From SKKY01 sp965228015 (lineage in GTDB: Bacteria; Bacillota; Peptococcia; Peptococcales; SKKY01), in contig OZ245787.1 of assembly GCA_965228015.1 (NCBI GenBank), positions 310,001 through 374,000 on the forward strand: a DNA stretch of 64,000 nt, read 5' to 3'. The notes beneath the pieces are model-generated. The model did no database searches, had not been told where the DNA came from, and saw only the letters and a program-made list of their open reading frames with translations. Numbering within the stretch: the stretch's first letter is position 1; the number at the start of each line of letters is the position of its first letter. Positions 19,048-29,366 of this stretch are shown piece after piece. The position numbers and the translations under genes were made by a program.

Positions 19048-20287
19048 AGGAACCAACGACATATTACCGGGGGAAATTGGTAAATGGCATAATCTTGAAA
19101 AATTATTACGAGAAAAAAGTGAAACGTATGGTTATAAAGAAATACGTACTCCAATGTTTGAACATACAAAACTCTTTGTAAGGGGAGTAGGAGATACGAC
19201 AGACATCGTCGGCAAAGAAATGTATACTTTTATGGATAAAGGTGAGAGAAGTATAACTCTACGTCCTGAAGGTACTGCCAGTGTATGCAGAGCATTTTTA
19301 GAAAACAAAATGTATGGTGACGGAAGTATTAAAAAATTATATTATATGGGTCCAATGTTCCGTTATGAAAGACCACAAAAAGGAAGATATAAGCAATTTA
19401 ACCAATACGGTGTTGAATTTCTAGGATCTAAAGAGCCGGTAACAGATGCAGATATTATTGAATTTGCAGTTTCTTTATTAAATGAAACAGGTTTAAAAGA
19501 TTTGGAATTACATATTAATTCTGTTGGCTGTCCAAAATGCAAACCTGTTTACAGAGATGCTCTTATTGATTATTTCCAGGACAAAAGGGATAAGTTATGT
19601 TCTTCTTGTTTAGAAAGGCTTGAAAAAAATCCGCTTCGGATTTTGGATTGTAAAAACGAAAGCTGTAAGGAAGTATCTAAAGATGCACCTGTAATGTCTG
19701 ACTACCTTTGTGAAGAATGTGATCCTCATTACAAAGAAGTAAAAGAATATTTAAATGCAACAGGTATTTCATTCATTGAAAATCCCAGACTTGTAAGAGG
19801 CCTTGATTATTATACAAATACTGCTTTTGAAATTATTGCAAAAGATTTTGTGGCTCAGGGAACTGTTTGCGGCGGTGGAAGGTATAACGGCCTGGTAGGG
19901 GCAATTGGTGACCGTGATGTTCCTGGAATTGGTTTTGCCATGGGAATGGAAAGAATATTATTGTTAATGGATGAAAAAAATTTAAATGTAGATTCTGAAA
20001 GAACTTTGGATTATTATATTATAGGCATGGGTTCAGAGGCAGAAAAGTTATCCCTTAAATTAGCAAACTTACTTAGAAAAAATTCATACTATGCAGAAAT
20101 TGATTATCAAGGTAAAAGTTTTAAGAACAGAATGAAGAATGCAGACAAATTGAATGCAAAATATCTGATAATTATTGGAGAAAATGAACTTGAAAAGAAT
20201 ACTGTTATAATTAAGGATATGGAAACGGGAATACAGGAAGAAAAAAGCCTGTCCATATTTATGAATAATCTCAAGGGGGAACAATAA
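19028..20287 (+). CDS. hisS: histidyl-tRNA synthetase
   Basis: This class II synthetase charges tRNA-His. The 419 residues show motif 1 (KEIRTPMFEHTKLFVRGVG), motif 2 (GPMFRYERPQKGRYKQFNQYGVE), the histidine-A signature RGLDYYTNTAFE, and motif 3 (GIGFAMGMERILLL), then the anticodon-binding domain. AAGGAG lies 7 bases upstream, inside hemZ. No T-box is present because there is no leader; it is read from the upstream operon. aspS follows 3 bases after the stop. Confidence 0.98.
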   Translation: MEIKKPKGTNDILPGEIGKWHNLEKLLREKSETYGYKEIRTPMFEHTKLFVRGVGDTTDIVGKEMYTFMDKGERSITLRPEGTASVCRAFLENKMYGDGSIKKLYYMGPMFRYERPQKGRYKQFNQYGVEFLGSKEPVTDADIIEFAVSLLNETGLKDLELHINSVGCPKCKPVYRDALIDYFQDKRDKLCSSCLERLEKNPLRILDCKNESCKEVSKDAPVMSDYLCEECDPHYKEVKEYLNATGISFIENPRLVRGLDYYTNTAFEIIAKDFVAQGTVCGGGRYNGLVGAIGDRDVPGIGFAMGMERILLLMDEKNLNVDSERTLDYYIIGMGSEAEKLSLKLANLLRKNSYYAEIDYQGKSFKNRMKNADKLNAKYLIIIGENELEKNTVIIKDMETGIQEEKSLSIFMNNLKGEQ

Positions 20288-20290
20288 AGA

Positions 20291-22069
20291 ATGATGAAAT
20301 TAAAAAGAACGCATAAAGTAATTGAAATGCAGGAAAATCTGGTTGGAGAAAAAGTTATATTAACTGGCTGGGTACAAAAAAGAAGAGACCATGGTGGCCT
20401 TATTTTTGTAGATTTAAGAGATCGTTCAGGAGTATGTCAAGTTGTATTTAATCCGGATCTTGGGGAAGATACCTTTGTAACAGCAGAACAAATCAGAAAT
20501 GAATATGTTATTGCTGTTCAGGGAACAATTTATGCCAGACCAGAAGAAATGTATAATGAAAAGCTTGCAACAGGTAAAGTTGAAATATATGCTGATTTAA
20601 TTGAAGTTTTAAATAAATCTAAAACACCACCTTTTTCTATTAGTGACGAAATTGAAGTAGATGAGAGTGTTCGTTTAAGATATAGATATCTTGATTTAAG
20701 AAGACCTGAAATGCAAAAAAATCTTATTTTAAGACATAAAGCAATAAAGGCGATAAGAGACTTTTTAGATCAGCAGGATTTTCTTGAAGTTGAAACGCCA
20801 ATTTTAACTAAAAGTTCTCCTGAGGGAGCCAGAGATTATTTAGTTCCAAGCAGAGTTAATCCTGGAAGTTTCTTCGCTTTGCCTCAATCACCTCAATTAT
20901 TTAAGCAGTTATTAATGGTTGCTGGATATGAGAAGTATTTTCAAATTACCCGTTGTTTCAGAGATGAAGATTTAAGAGCTGACAGACAGCCTGAATTTAC
21001 ACAGCTGGATATGGAAATATCATTTATGGACAAAAATGATATTCTTACTTTAAATGAAAATCTTATTTCTTTTGTATTTAAAAAAGCTTTAGATGTGGAT
21101 GTACCTGTTCCTTTTAAAAGAATAACTTACAAAGAGGCAATAGATAAATATGGCTCAGATAAACCAGACCTTCGTTTTGGAATGGAATTAAAAGATCTTA
21201 CTGAGATTGCTGCAGGAAGTGATTTTAAAGTATTTACTGAAATTGCCAAAAAAGGCGGTCAGGTAAAAGCAATTAACGCTAAAGGCTGCTCAAATTTCTC
21301 AAGAAAAGAAATAGATGATCTTACAAAGCATGCTGCAATTTATGGAGCTAAAGGTTTAGCCTATATGGTAATCACAGAAAATGAAATAAAGTCACCGATT
21401 ACAAAGTTCTTTAAAGAAGAAGAGGTAAAAGAAATATTAGCTGTTCTTGATGCTGAACCAGGTGATTTATTGCTTTTCGTTGCAGATAAACCACAAATAG
21501 TTTCAGATAGCCTTGGGCATTTAAGAATAGAAATCGCTAAAAGATTAAATTTAATTGATGAAAATGAACTTAATTTCCTTTGGGTTATTGACTTCCCGCT
21601 ACTTGAATGGGATGAAGATGAAAAAAGATATACTGCAATGCACCATCCATTTACTTCTCCAATAGCAGAAGATATTGAATTAATGACAACTGAGAGAGCT
21701 GGAGAAATAAGGGCAGAAGCTTATGACATGGTTCTTAATGGTGTAGAAATTGGTGGAGGAAGTTTAAGAATTTACAGAAGAGAATTACAAGAAAAAATGT
21801 TCAGACTTTTAGGTATGTCTGATGAAGAGGCAAGAGAAAAGTTTGGATATCTTATGGATGCCTTTGAATATGGTACTCCTCCACACGGTGGTTTAGCTTT
21901 TGGAATAGACAGAATGGTTATGTTTATGGCTAAAAAGGACAGTATCAGAGAAGTTATTCCATTCCCAAAAACACAAAGTGCGACAGATTTAATGACAAAT
22001 GCTCCTTCAGATGTATCTGAAAGACAATTAAAAGAATTACACATTAAACTAAATTTAAAACAAAAGTAG
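20291..22069 (+). CDS. aspS: aspartyl-tRNA synthetase
   Basis: The 592-residue class IIb synthetase contains the OB-fold anticodon domain (GWVQKRRDHGGLIFVDLRDRSG), motif 1, the motif-2 loop FRDEDLRADRQPEFTQLD, the bacterial insertion domain, and motif 3 (GLAFGIDRMVMFM). The full bacterial-type length implies AspRS specific for, or at least including, tRNA-Asp. It ends 3 bases before the IS copy C left-end region. hisS-aspS pairing is typical of Bacillota. Confidence 0.98.
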   Translation: MMKLKRTHKVIEMQENLVGEKVILTGWVQKRRDHGGLIFVDLRDRSGVCQVVFNPDLGEDTFVTAEQIRNEYVIAVQGTIYARPEEMYNEKLATGKVEIYADLIEVLNKSKTPPFSISDEIEVDESVRLRYRYLDLRRPEMQKNLILRHKAIKAIRDFLDQQDFLEVETPILTKSSPEGARDYLVPSRVNPGSFFALPQSPQLFKQLLMVAGYEKYFQITRCFRDEDLRADRQPEFTQLDMEISFMDKNDILTLNENLISFVFKKALDVDVPVPFKRITYKEAIDKYGSDKPDLRFGMELKDLTEIAAGSDFKVFTEIAKKGGQVKAINAKGCSNFSRKEIDDLTKHAAIYGAKGLAYMVITENEIKSPITKFFKEEEVKEILAVLDAEPGDLLLFVADKPQIVSDSLGHLRIEIAKRLNLIDENELNFLWVIDFPLLEWDEDEKRYTAMHHPFTSPIAEDIELMTTERAGEIRAEAYDMVLNGVEIGGGSLRIYRRELQEKMFRLLGMSDEEAREKFGYLMDAFEYGTPPHGGLAFGIDRMVMFMAKKDSIREVIPFPKTQSATDLMTNAPSDVSERQLKELHIKLNLKQK

Positions 22070-22262
22070 AGTGTTAGTGTAAAATAATTATGGGTAAAAA
22101 AACAAAAAAATATTAGAGCAACTCCTTATGTTACAATTAAATTGCTAAACCAAATCGCAAAAAAAGGAGAAACTCTAATGAATAACATCTGTAATGGTAT
22201 AGTCTTGTTGTAACACCTAGTACGGATAATATATAATAAACCCGAACTAGGAGGATTACAAA

Positions 22263-22565
22263 ATGAGCAAACGTTACGATTTAGAATTCAAGAAGGAGGT
22301 TGTACGTGAATATCTAAAAAGCAAAAGCCTTGGTGATCTTTTTGCAACCTACGGTGTATCAAAATCAACAATGTCCGGATGGATAAAAAAATACAGCGAA
22401 GAATGTCATTACACAAAACCACAAAATAAAGAAAATGCAATATCACCAGAGAAATATAGAGCGCTTAACAAGAAGCTTATGGAACTTTAAAAGGAAAATG
22501 ACTTCCTAAAAAAGTAGCGGCATTCTTCGCAAAGGAAATCGATTAGTGGTATATCGGTTCATTGA
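22263..22565 (+). pseudogene. IS3 orfA, copy B, broken
   Basis: The protein is as in copy A, with TAA at 22488-22490 where copy C has CAA. A further TAG at 22515-22517 (AAG TAG CGG) replaces CAG. The six-A run is the same as in the other copies. Copies A and B are more alike than either is to copy C in this gene. Confidence 0.85.
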
Positions 22566-23403
22566 TGCCTATAAACTTGAGTTTGGATTGTGCTGGTTAT
22601 GCCGCAAGTTCAACCTCTCTCCGAATATGTACTACAATTACTTAAAGAACAGAAAATTCACGTATCGTGAGGGAAAGGCTAAAGTTCAAGAAAACATAAA
22701 AAGTATTTATTACAATAATGGACGCATTATCGGCCATAGGTGGATGGTCACTTTTCTTGCAAGGCAAAATATATTTATTAGTAAGACAACAACACATAAG
22801 TATATGAACAAGGAATTAAACCTGCATGCAATCACTGTAAGAAAAAGGCCCAAATATGTAAAAGGTGAAAAGAACAAAGTATTTCCCAATATTCTTAATC
22901 AAAATTTCTCTGTCACAGAAAGAAATAAAGTATGGTGTACTGATTTCACCTATATAAGATTAACAAACGGTAAAATGCGTTATAATTGTACTATTATAGA
23001 TTTAGCAAAAAGGGAAGCGATAGCAACGGTTAACTCAAAATGAATCAACTCAGATCTGGCAATAGAAACCTTGTCTAAAGCTCTTGAAAGAGAGAGCCCA
23101 GATGAAGGGTTAGTCTTACATTCAGATCAGGGGGTACAGTTCACCTCATGGGCTTTCGTAGAGTACTGCAAAAGCCAAGGAATAAGGCAAAGCATGAGTA
23201 AAACAGGTTGCCCATATGATAACGCTCCAATGGAGAAATTTTATAAATCACTTAAATCAGAGCTTATTTACCACCAAAAATTTGAAACCAACCTACAATT
23301 AGATGAAACTATCAATAAATATGTTTATGTGTGGTACAATCACATTCGACCTCATTCATACAATGGAGGGCTGACTCCATTTGAAGCGCGAAATATAAAC
23401 TGA
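22546..23403 (+). pseudogene. IS3 orfB, copy B, broken by TGA
   Basis: The DDE transposase is split by TGA at 23041-23043, at the identical codon to copies A and C. Catalytic segments WCTDFTYI, LHSDQG and DNAPMEKF are otherwise kept; the Arg after the catalytic Glu is Lys here. Upstream and downstream frames stay open for 165 and about 120 codons, so only the TGA separates two large coding halves. Confidence 0.88.
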
Positions 23404-24896
23404 TTTTCCGTACTTAGTGTTACAAAGATGCTTAACCATTACAATTATACATGAAATTGCAACTAAAATCAGTAAAGAAATAGCAGAAAATATGGAAACA
23501 ACTTTAATTGAGGGAAATAATATATCTGAATTCATTTTAAAAACCAAAAAAATGCTGGATGAAGTTGGGGTTGCAATTACAGAAAAAGTACTTGAAACTG
23601 TAGATATTTTAGTTAAAAAAGATTGTGCAAGAAAAAAGACTGGAAAATAAAGGAAACAAAGTCGAAGAAAAGTTTGGCGACGATATTTGGTGAAGTAATC
23701 TATAAAAGAACGTATTATGTTCATAAAATTACCGGTGAATATAAATACTTATCTGATGAAGCTGTTGGTATTGAAGCAAATGACAGAATGGATATATTGC
23801 TAGAATCAATGTTAATAGAAGAAGCAATAGAGACACCATACAGAAAAAGTAGCGAAAAAATATCGAAGAATGTATATCTTACTAGTCAAACAGTAATGAA
23901 TTCTATTAGAAAGCTTAAAGATATTTCTAATCATGCAGCACCAGTGAAAAAAACTGATTCTCAAGCTAAGATTTTGTACATCGAAGCTGATGAAGATCAT
24001 GTTTCACTTCAAAAAGGAACATGTGCCGAACCTAGATTAATTTATGTTCACGAAGGTAAGTGAAAGGTAAGTAAAGATAGATATGAATTAATAAATCCCA
24101 GATACTTTAGTGGTCTCTACCAAGATAGTGCTGATTTATGGCTTGAAGTAGCTGATTATATTGATAGCAACTATGAAGAAGAAACTATCGAAAAGATATA
24201 TTTATCAGGAGATGGAGCCAACTGGATAAAACAAGGCAAAGAATGGATTAAAGATAGTATCTATGTTTTAGATAGATACTATTTGTCGAAATATATAAAG
24301 AAGGCAACTGCTCATATGAAAGGCACGCACCAAATGATGTAGTATTACATAAATACGAAAAGGAAAGATTTCGTAAAAGATTTATTCAAAGCAATAATTA
24401 AAGAAACAGAATCAGAAACAAAAAATAGAAGCAATAAAAGATGCTAGAAGTTATGTGTTAAATAATTGGGAAGGTATAATGAATCAATATGACCCGGATT
24501 ATATAGGTTGTAGCACAGAAGGCCATATTAGTCATATATTATCTGCAAGATTAAGTTCAAGGCCTCTAAGCTGGTGCAGAGAAGGTATTGATCAAATGTC
24601 ACGTCTGAGGGCTTTTAAGGCTAATTCAGGTAATGTATATGATTTAGTAAAAGAAAGAAGCAAGAAAAACAGAAACAAGAATCATAAAATTAGAAAGCCG
24701 TGTTATAAAAAAGCTACGAACCTAATATCAGATGAGAAATTCGGCAATGTGCCAGTAGTTTTAACTGGTAAGAGAACTTGGAAAAGAGAATTGTTTAAAA
24801 GGATAGCGAGTGCGATTTAGCACGTAATACATACAAGGGGTTTTTTATTCTTTTAAAACCCATAATTAATTGACACGATCATTATTCAGTAGAGTG

Positions 24897-24949
24897 TTGA
24901 CAAAAAAACAAATTAATAGTAGTATATTAAATATACCGTATGGGGGTAT
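24897..24949 (+). promoter_or_regulatory. csoR-trxA promoter with CsoR-type operator
   Basis: TTGACA (24897-24902) and TAGTAT (24920-24925) are 17 bases apart. ATACCGTATGGGGGTAT (24933-24949) covers the expected transcription start and has the G-tract plus flanking AT form of CsoR/RcnR-family operators. Its GGGGG also serves as the ribosome binding site of csoR, so bound repressor would cover the start of transcription and the future SD. Confidence 0.75.
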
Positions 24950-24953
24950 AAAA

Positions 24954-25232
24954 ATGGATAATAATAAAAGAGAATTAGAAAAAAGTAAAATCCAAACCAG
25001 ACTAAAGAAAATTGAAGGGCAGGTAAGGGGCGTTCAAAGAATGATTGAAAGCGGTTCCTCTTGTTCAGATGTATTAATTCAAATAGCTGCAATTAAATCC
25101 GCAGTGAATAAAGTTGGTACTCTGGTTTTTGAAAATCATGCCCAGGAGTGTTTAAGAAATACTTATGAAGGTTATGATGGATCTGAAGGTGTGGAAGAAT
25201 TAATGAAAATTTTGTCTAACTTTATTAAATAG
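24954..25232 (+). CDS. csoR: CsoR-family copper-sensing repressor
   Basis: The protein is a small all-helical DUF156 repressor of 92 residues. The three ligands of Cu(I)-sensing CsoR are present with the right spacing: a Cys in SSCSDVL, then His and Cys in ENHAQEC (Cys-24 residues-His-3 residues-Cys), which favours copper over the two-Cys persulfide sensor CstR. The ATG at 24954 follows GGGGG by 7 bases. It probably represses itself and trxA through the operator just upstream. No copper ATPase or chaperone gene is nearby. Confidence 0.9.
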   Translation: MDNNKRELEKSKIQTRLKKIEGQVRGVQRMIESGSSCSDVLIQIAAIKSAVNKVGTLVFENHAQECLRNTYEGYDGSEGVEELMKILSNFIK

Positions 25233-25244
25233 GAGGAATAAATA

Positions 25245-25562
25245 ATGTTAAAAGAATTTACAGATGCAAGTTTTGAAAATGATGTATTAAAAGCAGAGGG
25301 TCCGGTATTAGTAGATTTTTGGGCACCTTGGTGCGGACCATGTAAAATGGTAGGTCCGGTTGTGGAAGCATTAGCAGAAGAAATGGCTGGAAAAGTTACT
25401 GTTGGAAAAGTAAATGTTGATAATCATCAGGCCTATGCTCAGAAATTTGGTGTTATGAGTATTCCTACATTGATTCTTTTTAAAGATGGTGCTGAAATTG
25501 CAAGAACTGTTGGCTTTTCACCAAAAGAAGAATTAATGAAGTTTGTGCAACAAGGATTATAA
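25245..25562 (+). CDS. trxA: thioredoxin
   Basis: The 105-residue protein has the thioredoxin fold and the WCGPCK redox motif (VDFWAPWCGPCKMVGP), the cis-proline loop MSIPTLILFKDG, and a C-terminal helix. It reduces protein disulfides in the cytoplasm. It is 12 bases after csoR, has AGGAGG, and is followed by a terminator, so the two genes are one transcription unit and thioredoxin is probably under CsoR control. Confidence 0.95.
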   Translation: MLKEFTDASFENDVLKAEGPVLVDFWAPWCGPCKMVGPVVEALAEEMAGKVTVGKVNVDNHQAYAQKFGVMSIPTLILFKDGAEIARTVGFSPKEELMKFVQQGL

Positions 25563-25570
25563 AATATTAA

Positions 25571-25590
25571 GAGCCTGCGGGCTCTTTTTT
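25571..25590 (+). terminator. intrinsic terminator after trxA
   Basis: GAGCC-TGCG-GGCTC hairpin followed by TTTTTT. Confidence 0.9.
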
Positions 25591-25657
25591 ATTTATTTTA
25601 AAATTTGTAAAAAAATGGTTAATAAGTACTAAAATTAAAATTTTGGGTGGGGTTTAT

Positions 25658-27389
25658 ATGAAACATTCAAAAAGGGATTTAGTACTTAAATTAATATTTT
25701 TTATAATTTTAATGATATTTTTTGTATTTACCTTTAGAGGTACAAATCCAGATCCAAGTTATATTAGCCAGGGTATTTTTGATTTAGGAGAAGAATCCTT
25801 CCCTTTAAAAAACTGTAACTTTGGATGGAGAATGGGAGTTTTATTCAGGACTTCTTTCAAATGAGATATCCCCTACAGTTAATGAAGATGAAATTAATTA
25901 TATTAATGTCCCAAAAATCTGGAATAATTATGAAATTAATGGTGAAAATATTGGCGGGACAACTTATGGTACTTATCGTCTAAAGTTAATTTTGCCTAAA
26001 GAAGAGGTTTTTTTATTTAAAGATTTTCAATGTTGCCACTGCCCATAACCTTTATGCAGATGGAGAGTTAATAAGTAGTAATGGAAATGTGAGTAAATAC
26101 TCAAATTATCATGAACCTGAATTTAGAAGTAAAGTAGTTTGCTTCACTACTAAGAACGAAACAACAGATTTAAGAATGGAAATTTCAAATTATAGTCATG
26201 TCAAGGGAGGTTTTTGGGAGCCAATAATTCTTGGCGATCTTCCAAGTATCAAAGCTATTGATAAAAATAAATCATATGGAGATATATTAATAACTGGTTT
26301 TTTATTAAAAATAGCATTTATTTATCTTAATATTTCTGCGTATTTAAAAAAAGAAAAAATTTTTTATGTCTTTCTTCTTTTTTATTCCTGGCATCACTGA
26401 GAACACTTTTCACAGGGGATATATTGATTAATACTTTCATCCCCGATATGCCCTGGGAAATATTGATAAAAACAGAATATCTTTCATATTATTTAGCGGT
26501 TCCTTCTTTTGTTATATTTTTATTTACTTATTTCCAGGAAGAATATAATTCATATATTCGCTTTTCTTTTTACTTTTATCTAATTAATTCTCTTATTGTT
26601 ATATTTTCTCCAGTTTTATTTTTTTCAAAAATTTTAACTCTTGTAAATATATATACTCTGATTTTTGGAGTTTATATATTATGGAAAATTTTCAAAATCT
26701 TCCAGTCAGGGAAAGATAGTGGCCTTGAACTTTTTCCGGGGACAATGATTCTTCTTATTACGGTAATAATTGAAATAATTTTCACCCAAAGAGGCAGTCA
26801 GATTTTAAATACTGCTGTTTCCGGAGAAATAATCTTCGCTATTATTTTAATTTATGAAGTAAATAAAAAATTCTCTCTTACTGTCTGCACAGAACGGGAG
26901 AATATATTAACCTTGCAGGATATTTCTAACAAAGATGGTCTTACCGGGCTATTCAATCACAGATTTATCTGCCAAAAAATAACTGAAATGTATAGTGGGA
27001 AATCTGATACCCCATATTCAGTTGCAATGTTTGACGTGGATAATTTTAAAAATGTTAATGATACTTATGGTCATAAAACAGGAGATTTAATCCTTCAGGA
27101 AACAGCAAAAATTATGAAAGACAATACCAGGGGAAGTAATATCGCCGGAAGATACGGAGGAGAAGAATTCCTGGTAATTTTTTATAATACAAAGCTTAAA
27201 GGTGCCTATCTTGTTTGTGAAAGAATAAGAGAAAAAATAGAAAAAGAAATTGAAGAAAATACTGGTATTAAAATAACAATAAATGGTGGTTTAGCGGAAT
27301 TTTCTAAAGAAACAGAAGACATAATAAAAATTGCAGATGAATTAATGTATAAAGCAAAAAAAGCAGGGAAAAACCGAATAGAGAAATAA
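25658..27389 (+). pseudogene. 7TMR-DISM-type membrane diguanylate cyclase, decayed
   Basis: Pieces in different frames assemble into one protein: an N-terminal membrane anchor (about 25658-25820), an extracellular DISM-like domain (DGEWEFYSGLL, YADGELISSNGNVSKY), a 7TM region (ITGFLLKIAFIYLNISAYL, LASLRTLFTGDILI) and a C-terminal GGDEF domain with intact RYGGEEF and DGLTGLFNHRF. Frame breaks lie near 25820, 26020 and 26385. The last piece (26424-27389, 321 residues) is open and could make an anchored cyclase alone. No RxxD inhibitory site precedes GGEEF. Its product, cyclic di-GMP, controls motility and surface behaviour. Confidence 0.8.
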
Positions 27390-27512
27390 AATTAACAATT
27401 TATTAAAAAAATATTGCAAAAGATATATTAATACTAAAATAAATTCTGTTATTTTCGATAGATATTATAACGATTAAAAAATGGAACAATTATAAAAGGG
27501 GGATGATATTTT

Positions 27513-29290
27513 TTGAAAAATAATTCAAAAATGACCAGAGGTTTGCAAAGTAAGCTTTTGTTTTTTACAATTGGAATATTAGTTATTGCAAGTGTGGGAA
27601 TTATAGCTTTTGGTTTTATTTATGCATAAAACAGTCAGACACAATTAACCGGTTTTTTGTTAACAGAGAAATTGTCGGGTGATATTAATTCCTTTGAGGG
27701 ATATTTTGATAAATACCATGAAAAAGCAGTATTAGAAGAGGGTACTTTAAAAGGCAGTAATGGAAGAATTGTTGAAGACGATACTGAAGTTGTAGATTTA
27801 TTAGGGAAAGATCTTGGAGTTGTAGCAACAATATTTAAAAAAGAAGGGGATGACTTTAAAAGAGTAACAACTTCAATTTTAGATGAAAATGGAAAAAGAG
27901 TAACAGGAACATTTTAGGAAAAGAAAGTGCAGCTTATAATCCAATAATTAATGGTGAAATTTTTTCTGGTACTGCAAATATTCTTGGGAAAAGCTATTTC
28001 ACAGTATATAAACCTTTGAAGGATGTAATAAACCAAACGGTTGGTATATTATTTCTTGGAGTTTCTGATGCAGAAGCCCAGGGTTTAATAAAAGAATATT
28101 CCAGTGATTTATTTAAGAAACTAATTATTATCGGTTCAATATTGCTGGGTTTAGCAATTGTTGTAGTTATCTTTTTTGTCAGAAGAATTGTAAATCCAAT
28201 TACCAGAATCGTTGAGCATGGAAATCTTATTGCTGCTCTTGATATCAGGCAAGATGTGGAAGATGATCTGTTAAAAAGAGAAGATGAAGTAGGATTGCTG
28301 GCTAAAACCATGCAGGTTATGTCTGATAATTTAAGAGATATTATATCTTCAATTAACACAAGCTCAATTACCTTATCTTCATCATCAGAAGAATTAAGTG
28401 CTACCAGCGGTCAGGCCTCATCAGTTTCTGATGAAATTGCAAAAACTATTGAAGAAATTGCAAGTGGAGCATCTGGTCAGGCTAAGGAAACTGAGCAAGG
28501 AGCATTAAATATTGATGAACTTGGAAATATAATTGAAAATGAACAAGAACTTGTTAAAACGGTTAACGATGCAGCATATAAAGTTGATTTTTTAAAAAAT
28601 GAAGGTTCTTCAATAATGCTTGAGTTAATAAATAAGAATCAGGAAAGTACAAAGGTTGCCAGAGATGTTAGTGATATTATTAATGAGACTAATGTTAGCG
28701 CAGGCAAAATTGTATCTGCCAGTGAAATGATTAAAAATATTGCTGAGCAAACAAATCTTCTTGCTTTAAATGCAGCCATAGAAGCAGTAAGGGCTGGAGA
28801 AGCAGGAAAAGGTTTTGTAGTAGTTGCAGATGAAATAAAAAAGCTTGCTGAGCAGTCAAATAACTTTACTATAGAGATAGAACAAGTTATTAAAGAATTA
28901 ACAGGAAAAACAAATCATGCAGTAGAATCAATGAAAGTTCTGGATGAAATTGTTAAAGTTCAAACTTCCAGTGTTGAGGATACTAACAATAAATTCGCAG
29001 GTATTGCTGAGGCTGTAGAAGCGATGAAGGGCGTTCTTGAATCGTTAAATGATTCTGAAAAGCAAATGGCAGTAAAGAAAGATTAAATTATTGGTATAAT
29101 TCAAAATCTTTCTGCTATCTCAGAAGAGAATGCTGCAAGTACTGAAGAAGCTTCTGCCGTTGTTGAAGAACAAACAGCATCAATGTCAGAAATTGCCTCA
29201 GCTAGTGAGTCTTTGATAAAACTAGCCCAGGAAATGAAAGAAAGTGTTCAGAGATTTAAATACCAAAACTGTATTAGTATATTAATTTAG
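27513..29290 (+). pseudogene. methyl-accepting chemotaxis protein, decayed
   Basis: Starting at TTG 27513 (after GGGGGATG) the pieces give a membrane span, a Cache-like sensor domain, a second span (LIIIGSILLGLAIVVVIFFV), HAMP and the conserved signalling tip (EQTNLLALNAAIEAVRAGEAGKGFVVVADEIKKLAEQS). Lesions: TAA at 27627-27629 just after the first span, a frameshift at a T-run near 27914 (four T where five keep the frame), and TAA at 29084-29086. The last 67 codons (ISEENAASTEEASAVVEEQTA) continue in frame after that stop. The receptor cannot be made whole. Confidence 0.88.
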
Positions 29291-29315
29291 CCGACCCTAT
29301 GGTCGGCTTTTTTAT
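29291..29315 (+). terminator. intrinsic terminator after the chemoreceptor
   Basis: CCGACC-CTAT-GGTCGG hairpin followed by CTTTTTTA. Confidence 0.88.
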
Positions 29316-29366
29316 TTAGTGGTAGAATTCAATACATATAGAAAATTAAAAATGGAGTTGGATTTT

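Larger units (their letters stand above)
22190..23443 (+). mobile_element. IS3-family insertion sequence, copy B (inside ISLre2 copy C)
   Basis: The 1254 bp element has the complete TGTAATGG...CCATTACA termini. It sits in the ISLre2 5' region; the flanks read atc on the left and att on the right, consistent with a 3-base target duplication in which one copy later changed. It is the only IS3 copy here whose two flanks belong to one original sequence, so it marks a simple insertion that happened after ISLre2 arrived. Confidence 0.92.
22178..24820 (+). pseudogene. ISLre2 transposase (UPF0236 family), copy C, interrupted and broken
   Basis: The gene starts MNN at 22178 and is cut after about four codons by IS3 copy B; it resumes at 23444 with IIHEIATKISKEIAENM. 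Further lesions are a frameshift near 23632 (GCAAGAAAAAAGAC against GCAAGAAAAAGAGAC in B and D), the shared TGA at 24061-24063, a TGG to TAG change at 24340-24342 (MMW to MM-stop) and six A near 24420. Its C-terminus (ATNLISDEKFGNVPVVLTGK) is in frame, unlike copies B and D. Confidence 0.9.
22073..24880 (+). mobile_element. ISLre2-family element, copy C, interrupted by IS3 copy B
   Basis: Both ends match copies B and D (GTTAGTGTAAAATAATTATG at the left; GACACGATC at the right). Removing the nested IS3 (22190-23443) and one 3-base target repeat leaves about 1551 bp, the normal size. The left flank aagtagagt (22064-22072) matches cagtagagt (24887-24895) at 8 of 9 positions, but six extra bases (attatt) separate the latter from the element end; this looks like a target duplication with a small addition. 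Confidence 0.9.

Noticed and set aside
23812..24000. 62-codon - strand frame repeated at 56810-56998
   Set aside because: It is antisense to the repeated ISLre2 transposase; its repetition only reflects the IS copies.
25658..29290. Several short genes (as separate small proteins) in the signalling region
   Set aside because: The pieces match consecutive parts of one diguanylate cyclase and one chemoreceptor and lack their own ribosome binding sites.
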